A stretch of DNA of 64,000 nt from Burkholderia multivorans ATCC BAA-247 (GTDB lineage Bacteria; Pseudomonadota; Gammaproteobacteria; Burkholderiales; Burkholderiaceae): positions 1,860,001 to 1,924,000 of the forward strand of contig NZ_CP009831.1 of the NCBI RefSeq assembly GCF_000959525.1, written 5' to 3'. The stretch's first letter is position 1. Each line of letters opens with the position of its first letter. Below the pieces are notes generated by a model. The model did not search any database. It saw nothing but the letters and a program-made list of their open reading frames with translations, and was not told where the DNA came from. Positions 16,923 through 25,629 of the stretch are shown one piece after another. Position numbers and translations under genes: made by a program.

Positions 16923-17810
16923 TCACCCCGCGCGCTGCACCGGCACCGCCTTCGAAAAATACTTCGCGCCCGCGACGCAACCGACGACGATCGCGGTCAC
17001 GGCCACCATCGACGGCGGCACCGTCTCGTGCAGCACGCCGGCCGCGAGCACGAACCCGAAGAACGGCTGCAGCAGCTGCAACTGGCCGACGCCCGCGATC
17101 CCTCCGAGCGCGAGCCCGCGATACCAGAACACGAAGCCGATCAGCATGCTGAACAGCGACACGTAAGCGAGCCCCCACAACGCAGCCGTATCGATGCCGT
17201 CGAACGTCGCGGGCCGCGTGATCCATGCGAGCGGCAGCATCAGCGGCAGCGACAGCACGAGCGCCCACGAGATCACCTGCCAGCCGCCGAGATCGCGCGA
17301 CAGCCGCGCGCCTTCCGCATAGCCGAGCCCGCACGCGACGATCGCGGCGAGCATCAGCGCATCGCCGAGCGCCGACGCCTGCCCGCCGTTGCGCAACGCG
17401 AACGCGGCGACCGCGCCGCTGCCGAGCAGCGAGAACGCCCAGAACGGCGCGCGCGGCCGTTCGCCGCCGCGCCATACGCCGAACAGCGCGGTCGCGAGCG
17501 GCAGCAGCCCGACGAACACGATCGCATGCGCGGACGTCACATGCCGCAGCGCGAGCGCGGTCAGCAGCGGAAAGCCGATCACGACGCCAAGCGCCACGAC
17601 CAGCAACGACGCCGCTTCGCCGCGCGTCGGCCGCTTCTGCTTCAGCGCGCCCAGCAGCAACAGCCCGAGCGCGCCCGCGATCGTCGCGCGCGCGAACGTC
17701 AGGAACAGCGGGTCGAGCCCCTGCACGGCGACACGCGTCGCGGGCAGCGAGCCGCTGAATATGATCACGCCCAGCAGCCCGCTGAGCCATCCGTCGGTCG
17801 TTTTTTGCAC
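16923..17810 (-). CDS. EamA/DMT-family exporter
   Basis: 295-aa inner-membrane transporter with ten hydrophobic segments in two EamA halves (FLTFARATIAGALGLLLL in the first, GVGQLQLLQPFFGFVLA in the second). The start is a GTG with AGGA upstream; an open TTG further upstream would lack a ribosome site. It is divergent from a MocR-type regulator and shares an operator with it. Such pairs usually export an amino acid or related amine that the PLP-binding regulator senses. The substrate is unknown. Confidence 0.85.
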   Translation of the reverse strand: MQKTTDGWLSGLLGVIIFSGSLPATRVAVQGLDPLFLTFARATIAGALGLLLLGALKQKRPTRGEAASLLVVALGVVIGFPLLTALALRHVTSAHAIVFVGLLPLATALFGVWRGGERPRAPFWAFSLLGSGAVAAFALRNGGQASALGDALMLAAIVACGLGYAEGARLSRDLGGWQVISWALVLSLPLMLPLAWITRPATFDGIDTAALWGLAYVSLFSMLIGFVFWYRGLALGGIAGVGQLQLLQPFFGFVLAAGVLHETVPPSMVAVTAIVVGCVAGAKYFSKAVPVQRAG

Positions 17811-17896
17811 GGCACATCCTGAACGGGAAAAGTGGATGACCGATGATCCGCCACGCGTGAAATGCGCGTAAGCTACACCGCAATACAATTCCGACA

Positions 17897-17925
17897 AACT
17901 GTACTGGACAACCGGCCGTACAGTT
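17897..17925. promoter_or_regulatory. Inverted-repeat operator between EamA exporter and MocR regulator
   Basis: AACTGTAC (17897-17904) and GTACAGTT (17918-17925) form a perfect 8-bp inverted repeat with a 13-bp spacer, 12 bp before the MocR start. Wide-spaced repeats of this kind are typical MocR/GabR binding sites. Confidence 0.6.
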
Positions 17926-17936
17926 CACCGCCGACC

Positions 17937-19400
17937 ATGATCCGTTCCGCCCCGAACCCGGCTCCGCCCGCCGCGTCGCGCACGCGCGTCGAAACCGTGA
18001 TGGATACGCTGCGCGCACGCATCTCGAGCCGCACGTTGATGCCGGGCGCGCGCGTGCCGTCGATCCGCATGATGGCCGACGCGCTGCACGTGTCGAAGTC
18101 GACCGTCGTCGACGCATACGAGCGGCTCGCGAGCGAAGGCGTGCTCGTCGCACGCCGCGGCTCGGGCTTCTACGTGTCGGGGCACGCGCCGCCGCTCGCC
18201 CTGGCGGATCTCGGCCCGCGGCTCGACCGCGAGCTCGATCCCTTATGGCTGACGCGTCAGTCGCTCGAATCGCTGCCGAGCGCGATGAAGCCCGGCTGCG
18301 GATGGCTGCCGTCGTCGTGGCTGCCCGACGAAAGCCTGCGCCGTGCACTGCGCGCCGCGTCGCGCGACGAGTCCGACGCACTGACCGATTACGCGACGCC
18401 CGCCGGCCTGCCCGCGCTGCGTCAGCAGCTCGCGTGGCGTCTCGCGCAGCACGGTGTCCACGCGGAGCCCGCGCAGATCATGCTCGCCGACAGCGGCACG
18501 CAGGCGCTCGATTTCGTCTGCCGGCTGCTGCTCGAACCGGGCGACACGGTCGTGCTCGACGATCCCTGCTATTTCAATTTCCAGGCGCTGCTGCGCGCGC
18601 ATCGCGCGCGGATCGTCAGCGTGCCGTACACGCCGAACGGCCCCGATCTCGCGCGCTTCGAGCAGACGCTCGTCGAGCACCGCCCGCGCCTCTACATCAC
18701 GAACGCCGCGCTGCACAATCCGACGGGCGCGACACTGTCGCCGCCCGTCGCGCACCGGCTGCTGACGCTCGCGGCCGATCACGGGCTGCTGATCGTCGAG
18801 GACGACATCTTCGCGGATTTCGAAAGCACGCCCGCGCCGCGGCTCGCCGCCTTCGACGGGCTGCAGCGCGTCGTATCGATCGGCAGCTTCTCGAAGACGC
18901 TGTCGGCCGCGATCCGCTGCGGCTACGTCGCCGCGCGGCCCGAGTGGATCGACGCGCTCGTCGACCTCAAGCTGGCGACATCGTTCGGCCATGCGCAGAT
19001 CGGCGCGAACGTCGTGCACCGGCTGCTCGTCGACGGCACCTATCGGCGCCATCTGGACGGTCTGCGTGCGCGTCTGGCGGATGCGATGGGCGAAACGATC
19101 CGCCGGCTCGCACGCGCGGGGCTCGCGGTCTGGACCGAGCCGCGCGGCGGCCTGTTCGTGTGGGCGCAGTTGCCGGACGGGCTCGATGCCGCGCGCGTCG
19201 CGCGGCATGCGCTCGACGACGATGTCGTGCTCGCGCCCGGCAACGTGTTCAGCGTGTCGCATGGCGCGACGTCGTATCTGCGCTTCAACGTGTCGCGCTG
19301 CAAGGAGCCGGCAGTGTTCGACGCGCTCGCGCGTGCGATGGATGCGACGCGCGCGTCGACGGCTGGAGCGCGCACGGCCGAGCGGCACGATACTGCGTAG
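17937..19400 (+). CDS. MocR/GabR-type regulator (GntR HTH fused to aminotransferase domain)
   Basis: 487-aa fusion regulator. Residues about 15-85 are a GntR winged HTH (GARVPSIRMMADALHVSKST). The rest is a fold-type I aminotransferase-like domain with LHNPTGATLS and the PLP-lysine motif GSFSKTLSAAIRCGY (K320). The family senses PLP together with an amino-compound and controls a neighbouring gene, here the divergent EamA exporter. The ATG at 17937 gives a natural N-terminus; 25 upstream codons are open. Confidence 0.88.
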   Translation: MIRSAPNPAPPAASRTRVETVMDTLRARISSRTLMPGARVPSIRMMADALHVSKSTVVDAYERLASEGVLVARRGSGFYVSGHAPPLALADLGPRLDRELDPLWLTRQSLESLPSAMKPGCGWLPSSWLPDESLRRALRAASRDESDALTDYATPAGLPALRQQLAWRLAQHGVHAEPAQIMLADSGTQALDFVCRLLLEPGDTVVLDDPCYFNFQALLRAHRARIVSVPYTPNGPDLARFEQTLVEHRPRLYITNAALHNPTGATLSPPVAHRLLTLAADHGLLIVEDDIFADFESTPAPRLAAFDGLQRVVSIGSFSKTLSAAIRCGYVAARPEWIDALVDLKLATSFGHAQIGANVVHRLLVDGTYRRHLDGLRARLADAMGETIRRLARAGLAVWTEPRGGLFVWAQLPDGLDAARVARHALDDDVVLAPGNVFSVSHGATSYLRFNVSRCKEPAVFDALARAMDATRASTAGARTAERHDTA

Positions 19401-19540
19401 TCGCGCAGTCGACGGCGCGCGGGGCTGTATCGATGAAACCCGCGCTCGACTTGACGAAATCTGAACAACGGCGCGATTTTGGCGCGCTACACTCGGCTTC
19501 GTCCCCATCCCTTCCCGTCCATCCGGTTTCGGTCGCCGTC

Positions 19541-19999
19541 ATGAGAATCTCTGTCAGTCGCATCGTCGGCGTCGATCGCAGACGCCTCTTCACGTGGTCG
19601 CAGGACTACGGGCGGCGACTCGTATGGGACAGCTTCCTCGCCGACGCGTACCTGCTCGACGAGACGACCGTCGAGGTCGGCGTCGACGCGTTCTGCCGCA
19701 GCCAGTCGGGCGCGACGATGGTGTCGCGCTACGTGGCGTACCGGCCGCCGCAGGTCGCGGCCATCGAAATGGTCGATGGCCCGAAAGTGCTCGAACGCTT
19801 CAGCGGCATCTGGAACTTCACCGAACGCACGGCAGGCTCGACCGAGGTGAAATTCACCTACAGCTTCCGCGCGCAGCCGACCTGGCTGCGCTGGCTGCTC
19901 GAGCCGCTGATCGCGGCGTTCTATCTGGTGCACACGCGCCGGCGTCTCGATTCGTTCAAGCGCTGGGCGGAGGCTGAAGCGCTGCCGTCGCGGCCGTAG
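19541..19999 (+). CDS. SRPBCC (START-like) family protein
   Basis: 152-aa protein with the polyketide-cyclase/START layout: an N-terminal strand MRISVSRIVGVDRRRLFTW, a central VSRYVAYRPPQVAAIEMVDG and SGIWNFTERTAGSTEVKFTY strands, and a long C-terminal helix ending RLDSFKRWAEAEA. Such proteins form a hydrophobic ligand cavity; the ligand is unknown. The frame extends upstream to 19432, but the conserved fold begins at the ATG used here. No operon partner is visible. Confidence 0.75.
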   Translation: MRISVSRIVGVDRRRLFTWSQDYGRRLVWDSFLADAYLLDETTVEVGVDAFCRSQSGATMVSRYVAYRPPQVAAIEMVDGPKVLERFSGIWNFTERTAGSTEVKFTYSFRAQPTWLRWLLEPLIAAFYLVHTRRRLDSFKRWAEAEALPSRP

Positions 20000-20415
20000 C
20001 ACCGGCGCGCGCCGCACGCTGCCGTACCGCCGTTGCGCGGCGCGCGGCGCGCGGCGCCCGCCATAATCGCGCCACATTCCGACTGCATCCGCAGGCCGAC
20101 AGCCCCAGCGCTCGCCCTACGCGCCTGCGTGGCCGGTGCGCGAGGCAAAGGAAAATCGCATCGACGCTGCGATGCGGCTGATGCCGAAGGGATGCCGCCC
20201 CGCCGCTTCCGGAACGCTTGCGATCGCGCGACTGCGCGCGCGTTGGAAGAGGCAGGCGTGCCGACCGTGATCGTCGATGCGGACATGGTGGACGCGCGCC
20301 ACCGGGATCGCGAATCTTCGCCGGCTCAAATCGACGCGTTCTTACGCGATCGAGTTTGCCTGTAGGTCATCGGCCAAACGTTGCCGCATCGGACAACAGC
20401 AGCGCCCGCCGGCTG
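20000..20415. other. Gap between SRPBCC and marR genes
   Basis: No intact gene. It contains a fragment resembling the end of a 2-hydroxyacyl-CoA dehydratase subunit, listed separately. Confidence 0.6.
20174..20365 (+). pseudogene. Remnant of a 2-hydroxyacyl-CoA dehydratase / HgdB-like C-terminus
   Basis: About 60 codons read FRNACDRATARALEEAGVPT, then VIVDADMVDARHRDRE and AQIDAFLRDRVCL. This is the pattern I recall at the C-terminus of HgdB/FldC/BcrC subunits: Cys, then LEE-GVPT, then a DADMVDxR motif, then IEAFLE. The stretch upstream in the same frame is Arg-rich and not family-like, and no other part of the gene is present. It is therefore most likely a decayed remainder. The open upstream frame to 20033 is probably meaningless. 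Confidence 0.55.
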
Positions 20416-20907
20416 TCAAAGCATCTCGTCCACGCGTCTGAAGTGATCGATCAGCTTGCGCGCGAGCGCCGTAAATTCGCTCATCTCCTGGTCCGTGAGC
20501 ACCGACGAGAGCGCTTCGAGCTGCCGATGTTTCGCGTCGAGCTGCGATTCATACGCAGCCTGTCCCGCAGCGGTCAGACGCAGTTCGATACGCCGGCCAT
20601 CGGTCGGATGAGGCGCCGATTCGACGAAACCGCGCGTCTTCAGCGTGCGCAATGCACGGCTCACGGCGACCTTGTCATAGACCCAATACTGCGCAAACTC
20701 GGCCGCGGTAATGCCGGGCGCGCCGCCGATCGCCTCCAGCAGTCGCCATTCGAGCAGCGGCAAATCGTGCAGCGGCAGCATCTGTTTCGAATAGATGCGC
20801 CCGAGCAACGTCGAAAGAATCTGCACCTGCGAGAGTTCGTAACGATAGGTGTCGGGCGGAAACGCGCTGACGGCCGGGCGCTGCCCGTCCGCCACCAGCC
20901 GTTTCAT
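20416..20907 (-). CDS. MarR-family regulator
   Basis: 163-aa winged-helix regulator. The HTH region reads ITAAEFAQYWVYDKVAVSRA, then LRTLKTRGFVESAPHPTDGR with the beta-wing Arg-Arg (GRRIELRLTAAG). The ATG at 20907 has GGAG eight bases upstream; a longer form from 20979 has no ribosome site. It is divergent from an MFS/esterase/porin set across a 250-bp gap carrying a large inverted repeat, so it likely represses that set and itself until a ligand binds. Confidence 0.85.
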   Translation of the reverse strand: MKRLVADGQRPAVSAFPPDTYRYELSQVQILSTLLGRIYSKQMLPLHDLPLLEWRLLEAIGGAPGITAAEFAQYWVYDKVAVSRALRTLKTRGFVESAPHPTDGRRIELRLTAAGQAAYESQLDAKHRQLEALSSVLTDQEMSEFTALARKLIDHFRRVDEML

Positions 20908-21071
20908 CAGTGTCTCCGCTTTATGCGTTTCCTCGCTGTGCACGCGCGTCTTCAAAGCTTGCTCCTGTTTTGCCCGCATCGGTCGGTTTGACGACAGTAT
21001 AGCGGCGCCTCGGTGCGCTCCATGCCGCGCCCCAACGCGCGCGACACGCGTAAACCACTAGCCGGGCGCCA

Positions 21072-21121
21072 TTGCATTTAGTTTCACGTGACACGATACT
21101 CGTTACATACGAAACTAAATG
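21072..21121. promoter_or_regulatory. MarR operator overlapping the MFS promoter
   Basis: CATTTAGTTTC (21075-21085) and GAAACTAAATG (21111-21121) form a perfect 11-bp inverted repeat with a 25-bp spacer. A plus-strand promoter, TTGCAT (21072-21077), 17 bp, GATACT (21095-21100), overlaps the left arm. A repressor bound here would block the promoter of the MFS-esterase-porin set. Confidence 0.65.
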
Positions 21122-21159
21122 GCGGCGCCTGGAACGACGTCGCCGCAACAGGAGACGTC

Positions 21160-22524
21160 ATGCCTGCTCCATCCCACTCTCCGCGCAAAGCTGCGCTCGC
21201 CGATCCTTGCTTCGACGCGCGCGCGCCGGAGCGCGCGTCCGCCGGGCTGCGCCGCTGGATCGCGGTCGCGCTGTTTTCGGCGGCATTCGCGCTCGCCTAT
21301 CTCGACCGCCAGATTCTCACGCTGTTGATCGACCCGGTACGTCAGAGTCTCGGCCTGTCGGACACCCAGGTGGGGCTGCTGCAAGGCCTGGCGTTCGCGC
21401 TCTGCTTTGCGATCGGCGGCATACCGCTTGGCTGGCTTGTCGACCACTGCAACCGCGTACGGGTCGCTGCCGGCTGTATTGCGCTATGGAGCGTCGCGAC
21501 CGCGTCGTCCGGACTTGCGGGAAGTTATGTGCAGCTGCTCGCCGTGCGCTCGGTCACTGCGCTCTCCGAAGCCGGCTGCTCGCCTGCGGCGTTGTCGATC
21601 TTTGCGGACCAGTTTCCGCCGCGCCAGTTGCCGCGCGCGACGGCGATTTACACGGCCGCGCCGTACATCGGCGGCAGCGCATCGTTGATGGCCGGTGGCG
21701 TCCTGCTTGGGTACTTCAGCCGCACGGGCGGGCTCGATCTGCCGTGGCTCGGTCATCTGCAGCCGTGGCAGGCGGTATTCACCGTCGTCGGCGTGCCAGG
21801 GCTGATACTCGCGCTACTGATACTGGCGGGAGTGCGCGAGCCGAGCCGCGTCAACGATATGCGGCTGCCCGAAGCGCGAGTCAGCCTCGGCGACGTGTCG
21901 CGGTTCGTGGCCCAAGATGCGCCGCATCTGCGCGGCTATTTCTGCGCGTATGCGTGCATTCTCGCTGCGTTCTTCTCGGTGCTGACCTGGTATCCGACCT
22001 TCGCTGTCCGCAACGGCTTCGGTCCCGGTGCGTCGCTCGGTCCGATGCTCGGCACGATGTTCCTCGTCTGCGGACTGGCGGGATCGCTGTCGGGCCAGTG
22101 CTTCGTCGGGCGAGTCGCCGACAGCCAGATCGTTGCTCGCGTCATGCGCGTCACAAGCGGCGTCACCGCATTGCTGATTCCGGCGGCGATCGTACTCGCA
22201 CTGGTTCCGCGGTTCGCCGTTTCGCTCGCCGGTTACGGTGCGATGGTGTTCCTGATCAGCATGACGACGTCGTTGATGCCTATCCCGCTGCAAGTGGGCG
22301 TGCCGAACCGGATGCGCGGGCGCGTAATCGGCTGCTTCATCTTTGGCGTCAACGTGGTCGGCACGGGAGTCGGGCCGCTCGCTGTCGGCGCAATCAGCGA
22401 CCACATTGCAGGCGGCCGCATGGACGGGCATGCGCTCGCCGTGGCGCTTGCGATCGTCGTCGTCGTCAGCGCATCCGGTGCCTTCATCGCAATGCGACGA
22501 GCGCTTGCCCGACAGATTCGATAA
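21160..22524 (+). CDS. MFS transporter (spinster-like)
   Basis: 454-aa major facilitator with about 12 hydrophobic segments. It has the cytoplasmic loop GWLVDHCNRVRVAAG and the N-terminal LAYLDRQILTLLIDPVRQSL seen in MFS proteins that begin with a D-R pair in helix 1. The start ATG follows a perfect AGGAG. It is the first gene of a likely MarR-controlled operon with an esterase (41 bp downstream) and a porin. The set would admit a compound through the outer membrane, carry it in or out, and hydrolyse an ester. Confidence 0.87.
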   Translation: MPAPSHSPRKAALADPCFDARAPERASAGLRRWIAVALFSAAFALAYLDRQILTLLIDPVRQSLGLSDTQVGLLQGLAFALCFAIGGIPLGWLVDHCNRVRVAAGCIALWSVATASSGLAGSYVQLLAVRSVTALSEAGCSPAALSIFADQFPPRQLPRATAIYTAAPYIGGSASLMAGGVLLGYFSRTGGLDLPWLGHLQPWQAVFTVVGVPGLILALLILAGVREPSRVNDMRLPEARVSLGDVSRFVAQDAPHLRGYFCAYACILAAFFSVLTWYPTFAVRNGFGPGASLGPMLGTMFLVCGLAGSLSGQCFVGRVADSQIVARVMRVTSGVTALLIPAAIVLALVPRFAVSLAGYGAMVFLISMTTSLMPIPLQVGVPNRMRGRVIGCFIFGVNVVGTGVGPLAVGAISDHIAGGRMDGHALAVALAIVVVVSASGAFIAMRRALARQIR

Positions 22525-22565
22525 GCGCATCTCCCACGCCATTCCACGCCTTCAGGACGATTCAG

Positions 22566-23504
22566 ATGATGACCATACGATACTTCGCCGCGGGCGACGA
22601 CGACCGCCGTTTCGTCGACACGCTGCTCGGCGATCGCGTTTTCTCGACCGTGTACGCCGGGCCCCGATCGGCCGACGCCATGCGCGCAGCGACGTCGTCG
22701 ATCCTCGCGACGCATGCCTATTCGATCGACGCGCCCGGCCTGGACATCGCGCCGTGCGACATCGCAGGCGTACCGTGCGAACGCATCGCGGCCGGAGTGG
22801 CGGATCGCGAGTCATCCGAACTCGTCGTGTTTCTGCATGGCGGCGGCTTCGTCCGAGGCAGTCTCGCACTTGGCCGCCGCAGCGCAATCGAGCTCGCGGT
22901 ACTGACGCGGCGGCCGGTACTGGCGATCGGCTATCGACAGGCGCCCGAGCATCGCTTTCCCGCAGCAGGCAACGACATGCTCGCCGTCTATCGCAGCCTG
23001 GTCGATCAGGGCTACGACGCGCAGTCGCTCGTCGTCGTCGGCGAATCGTCGGGCGGCTGTCTCGCATTGACGCTGCCGGAATGGCTTCGGCGCAACAGGT
23101 GCCCGGCGCCGGCCGGCATCGTGGGCATTTGTCCGATGGCGGATCTGCGCATGGACAGCGTGTCGTGGTATGTCAACGCCGCGCGCGACATCGCCACGCG
23201 CGAGATGGGGGCCCGCATGATCGAGCTGTATATCGACGCCGGCTCGACCGCCGATCCGCTCGCGGCACCGCTGTTCACGCCGTACGACGCAACGGCAAAC
23301 GTATTGCTGTGTGTCGGCGCCAACGAGGTGATGTTGAGCGACGTCGAGCGCTTCGCCGATCATGCCGCGCGTGCCGGTGCGACCGTCGCCTTGAATCTTT
23401 ACGAAGCGATGCCGCATGGCTTCACGAAGTTCGATACGCCGCTCGCGCGCAGTGCGATGCAGCACGTGGCGGCGTGGTGCGTCACGCGGCTTACACGGCG
23501 TTAA
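22566..23504 (+). CDS. Alpha/beta-hydrolase, hormone-sensitive-lipase type esterase
   Basis: 312-aa carboxylesterase. The oxyanion-hole motif is HGGGF (91-95), the nucleophile elbow is GESSGG (Ser161), and the catalytic His lies in MPHGF. The acidic residue is in GANEVMLSDV, where Glu or the following Asp may serve; many relatives have Asp-Pro-Leu instead. No signal peptide, so it acts in the cytoplasm on a small ester or lactone. The start is one of two adjacent ATGs, with AGGA upstream. Second gene of the MarR-controlled set. Confidence 0.87.
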   Translation: MMTIRYFAAGDDDRRFVDTLLGDRVFSTVYAGPRSADAMRAATSSILATHAYSIDAPGLDIAPCDIAGVPCERIAAGVADRESSELVVFLHGGGFVRGSLALGRRSAIELAVLTRRPVLAIGYRQAPEHRFPAAGNDMLAVYRSLVDQGYDAQSLVVVGESSGGCLALTLPEWLRRNRCPAPAGIVGICPMADLRMDSVSWYVNAARDIATREMGARMIELYIDAGSTADPLAAPLFTPYDATANVLLCVGANEVMLSDVERFADHAARAGATVALNLYEAMPHGFTKFDTPLARSAMQHVAAWCVTRLTRR

Positions 23505-23588
23505 GCCAGACGCACATCTCATCTCATGCCCATATCGGCAGCAGCCGCGCATCGCGTAGAACCACAACCCTGACTGGTTGGAGACACC

Positions 23589-24665
23589 ATGAAAAGAACG
23601 CTGGCGAGCGTCGCGCTCGCAACGGCATCGGTTTCGCTCGTCCATGCGCAAAGCACGTTGACGCTGTACGGCATCGTCGATGCCGGTATCACGTGGGTCA
23701 GCAATCAGCGCGGTCATTCGGCAATACTGGAAGACACCGGTATCGCACAGGCGAATCGCTGGGGATTGCAGGGCGCGGAGGATCTGGGCGGCGGAACGAA
23801 GGCGGTCTTCACGCTGGAGAACGGCTTCACCCTCGGGAACGGCGCATTGGGCCAGGGTGGCGCGATGTTCGGCCGTACCGCCATGGTCGGCCTGGCCGGC
23901 CGCTTCGGCACGCTGACGCTGGGCCGCCAGTATGACTTCATGGTCGACAACCTCGTGTTCAATACGGCGATCGCGCGCTTCGGCGGCGTCTACGCCGCAC
24001 ATGGGCTCGACGTCGACCGGCTTGCGGGCGAACAGGTGAACAACGCCGTCAAATATGCTTCGCCAAAATTCCGGGGTGCCAGCGTCGGGGCGATGTACGG
24101 CTTCAGCAACGTCGCCGGCTCGTTCGGCGGCACGACAGGCGCACCGCGTTTCAGCAGCTTCGGTTTCGCGTACGACAACGACGGCCCTTTCGCGATCGGG
24201 TTGGCGTATACGAACGCGAACGGCACGGGCGCGTCGGTCGCCGAAGCGGCGCTGCTCGGTACAGCGGTGCGCAACGTGGGGATCGGCGCACGCTATCGCG
24301 TCGGTCCCGTCACGGTCTTCGGCAACTACACGAACAACCGGATTCAGCGCGGAAGCGGCGCACCGTCGATTGTGGCAAGCGTCGTCGAGGCGGGCATCGA
24401 TACGTCGTTCGCCGTCGATACGTTCGCCGGCATCAGCTACATCTACAACCACTATCCGGACGGGCAGGTCAGTCAGCTCAGCACGGCGATTCACTACTTC
24501 CTGTCGAAGCGCACCGATCTCTATGCCAGCGTGAACGTCGCCCATAGCAATTCGCCCCAACAGCCTGCCGGGATTTTCCTGATCGTCAATCCCGCGACCA
24601 ACGTCGGCTATTCGACGAGCCGGAACCAAATCGCGCTGCGCGTCGGATTGCGGTCGAAGTTCTGA
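23589..24665 (+). CDS. General porin (Burkholderia OmpC-like)
   Basis: 358-aa outer-membrane porin with a signal peptide (MKRTLASVALATASVSLVHA, cut before QSTLTLYG). It has the standard first strand LTLYGIVDAGI, the constriction-side RWGLQGAEDLGGGTKAVF block and a final strand ending in Phe (ALRVGLRSKF). The start has GGAG eight bases upstream. Third gene of the MarR set. It ends 29 bp from the stop of the oppositely transcribed amidohydrolase, so the two operons collide here without an obvious terminator. Confidence 0.9.
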   Translation: MKRTLASVALATASVSLVHAQSTLTLYGIVDAGITWVSNQRGHSAILEDTGIAQANRWGLQGAEDLGGGTKAVFTLENGFTLGNGALGQGGAMFGRTAMVGLAGRFGTLTLGRQYDFMVDNLVFNTAIARFGGVYAAHGLDVDRLAGEQVNNAVKYASPKFRGASVGAMYGFSNVAGSFGGTTGAPRFSSFGFAYDNDGPFAIGLAYTNANGTGASVAEAALLGTAVRNVGIGARYRVGPVTVFGNYTNNRIQRGSGAPSIVASVVEAGIDTSFAVDTFAGISYIYNHYPDGQVSQLSTAIHYFLSKRTDLYASVNVAHSNSPQQPAGIFLIVNPATNVGYSTSRNQIALRVGLRSKF

Positions 24666-24694
24666 GTCGCTCCTCTGTCGACGTCCTGCCCGCG

Positions 24695-25627
24695 CTACGC
24701 AAATCCGTACAGCGCCGCAGGGTTGGTGACGAATATCCGTTGCTGCCAGTCCGGACGCCCGATCCAGCCCGCGATCACGTCCAGCATGCTCGCGTCGTCA
24801 GGCTTGTCCGTTTTCTGCGTCGGGTGCGGCCAGTCGGTGCCCCAAAGCATGCGCTCCGGCGCCATGTCGATCAGCGCCTTCGCGACCGGGGCGACGTCGT
24901 CGTACGCAGGTGCGCCCGTCTTGCTGTCCACGTAGGGCCCTGACAACGTGATCCACGTATTGCCCTTATCCACCAGACGTTGCGCAGTACGGAACGCGGC
25001 CGACGCCAGCCCGCCCGGCTGCGGCACATGCGCGATATGGTCGATCACGAGCGGACAAGGCAGCACCGCGAGATGCCGCTCCAGCTCCGGCAGCCGCGCG
25101 CCCTGAACCACCAGCTCGATATGCCATCCGAGGTTCGCGATACGCGCGGCGAGCGGCGCGAGCATGTCGAGCGTCGTCGCGCCCGGATAGCTCAGGTTGA
25201 ACCGGATCGCACGGATGCCGCCGCGATCGAGCGTCCGCAATGCATCGTCGGTCACGGTGCTGTCGACGACGGCGACACCGCGCGCGTCGGCGCCGAACTG
25301 CGCGATCGCCGCCAGCGTGCAGCGATTGTCCGTCCCGTACGTCGACGGCGTCACGACCACGTTGCGCTTCACACCGATACGCGTCTGCAGGCGCCGGTAT
25401 TGCGCGACGGTCGCATTCGGCGGCCGCAGCGTCGTGCCGGGCGCGACCGGGAATCGATCGTCGTAGATGTGCATATGACAATCGATCGCCCCTTCGGGCA
25501 ACCGGAACGCCGGCCGCTCGATGCCGCCCGACCCTGTTTCGTCGGCAGCGGCGCGCCTCGGCAATGCAGCCGAAGCCAGCGTCGCGCCAGCGATCCGCAG
25601 GAAACCGCGCCTCGCTATCCGCGCCAT
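24695..25627 (-). CDS. Tat-exported amidohydrolase (galactarolactone isomerase / PDC hydrolase-like)
   Basis: 310-aa TIM-barrel amidohydrolase (PF04909, COG3618 type). A twin-arginine-type leader (ARRGFLRIAG, A/G-rich core) predicts export folded to the periplasm. Conserved landmarks are DCHMHIYDDRFP, VVVTPSTYGTDNRCTL, VIDHIAHV and WGTDWPHP. These match the pattern I recall for D-galactarolactone isomerase and 2-pyrone-4,6-dicarboxylate hydrolase, so a lactone substrate is likely. Last gene of the ten-gene operon; its start lies 2 bp after the preceding MFS stop, suggesting translational coupling. Confidence 0.82.
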   Translation of the reverse strand: MARIARRGFLRIAGATLASAALPRRAAADETGSGGIERPAFRLPEGAIDCHMHIYDDRFPVAPGTTLRPPNATVAQYRRLQTRIGVKRNVVVTPSTYGTDNRCTLAAIAQFGADARGVAVVDSTVTDDALRTLDRGGIRAIRFNLSYPGATTLDMLAPLAARIANLGWHIELVVQGARLPELERHLAVLPCPLVIDHIAHVPQPGGLASAAFRTAQRLVDKGNTWITLSGPYVDSKTGAPAYDDVAPVAKALIDMAPERMLWGTDWPHPTQKTDKPDDASMLDVIAGWIGRPDWQQRIFVTNPAALYGFA

Positions 25628-25629
25628 GA

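Noticed and set aside
20033-20173. Upstream part of the open frame ahead of the dehydratase-like fragment as an intact 110-aa gene
   Set aside because: The first 47 codons are Arg/Ala-rich and unlike the family; only the end of the frame carries recognisable residues, so a remnant is the simpler reading.
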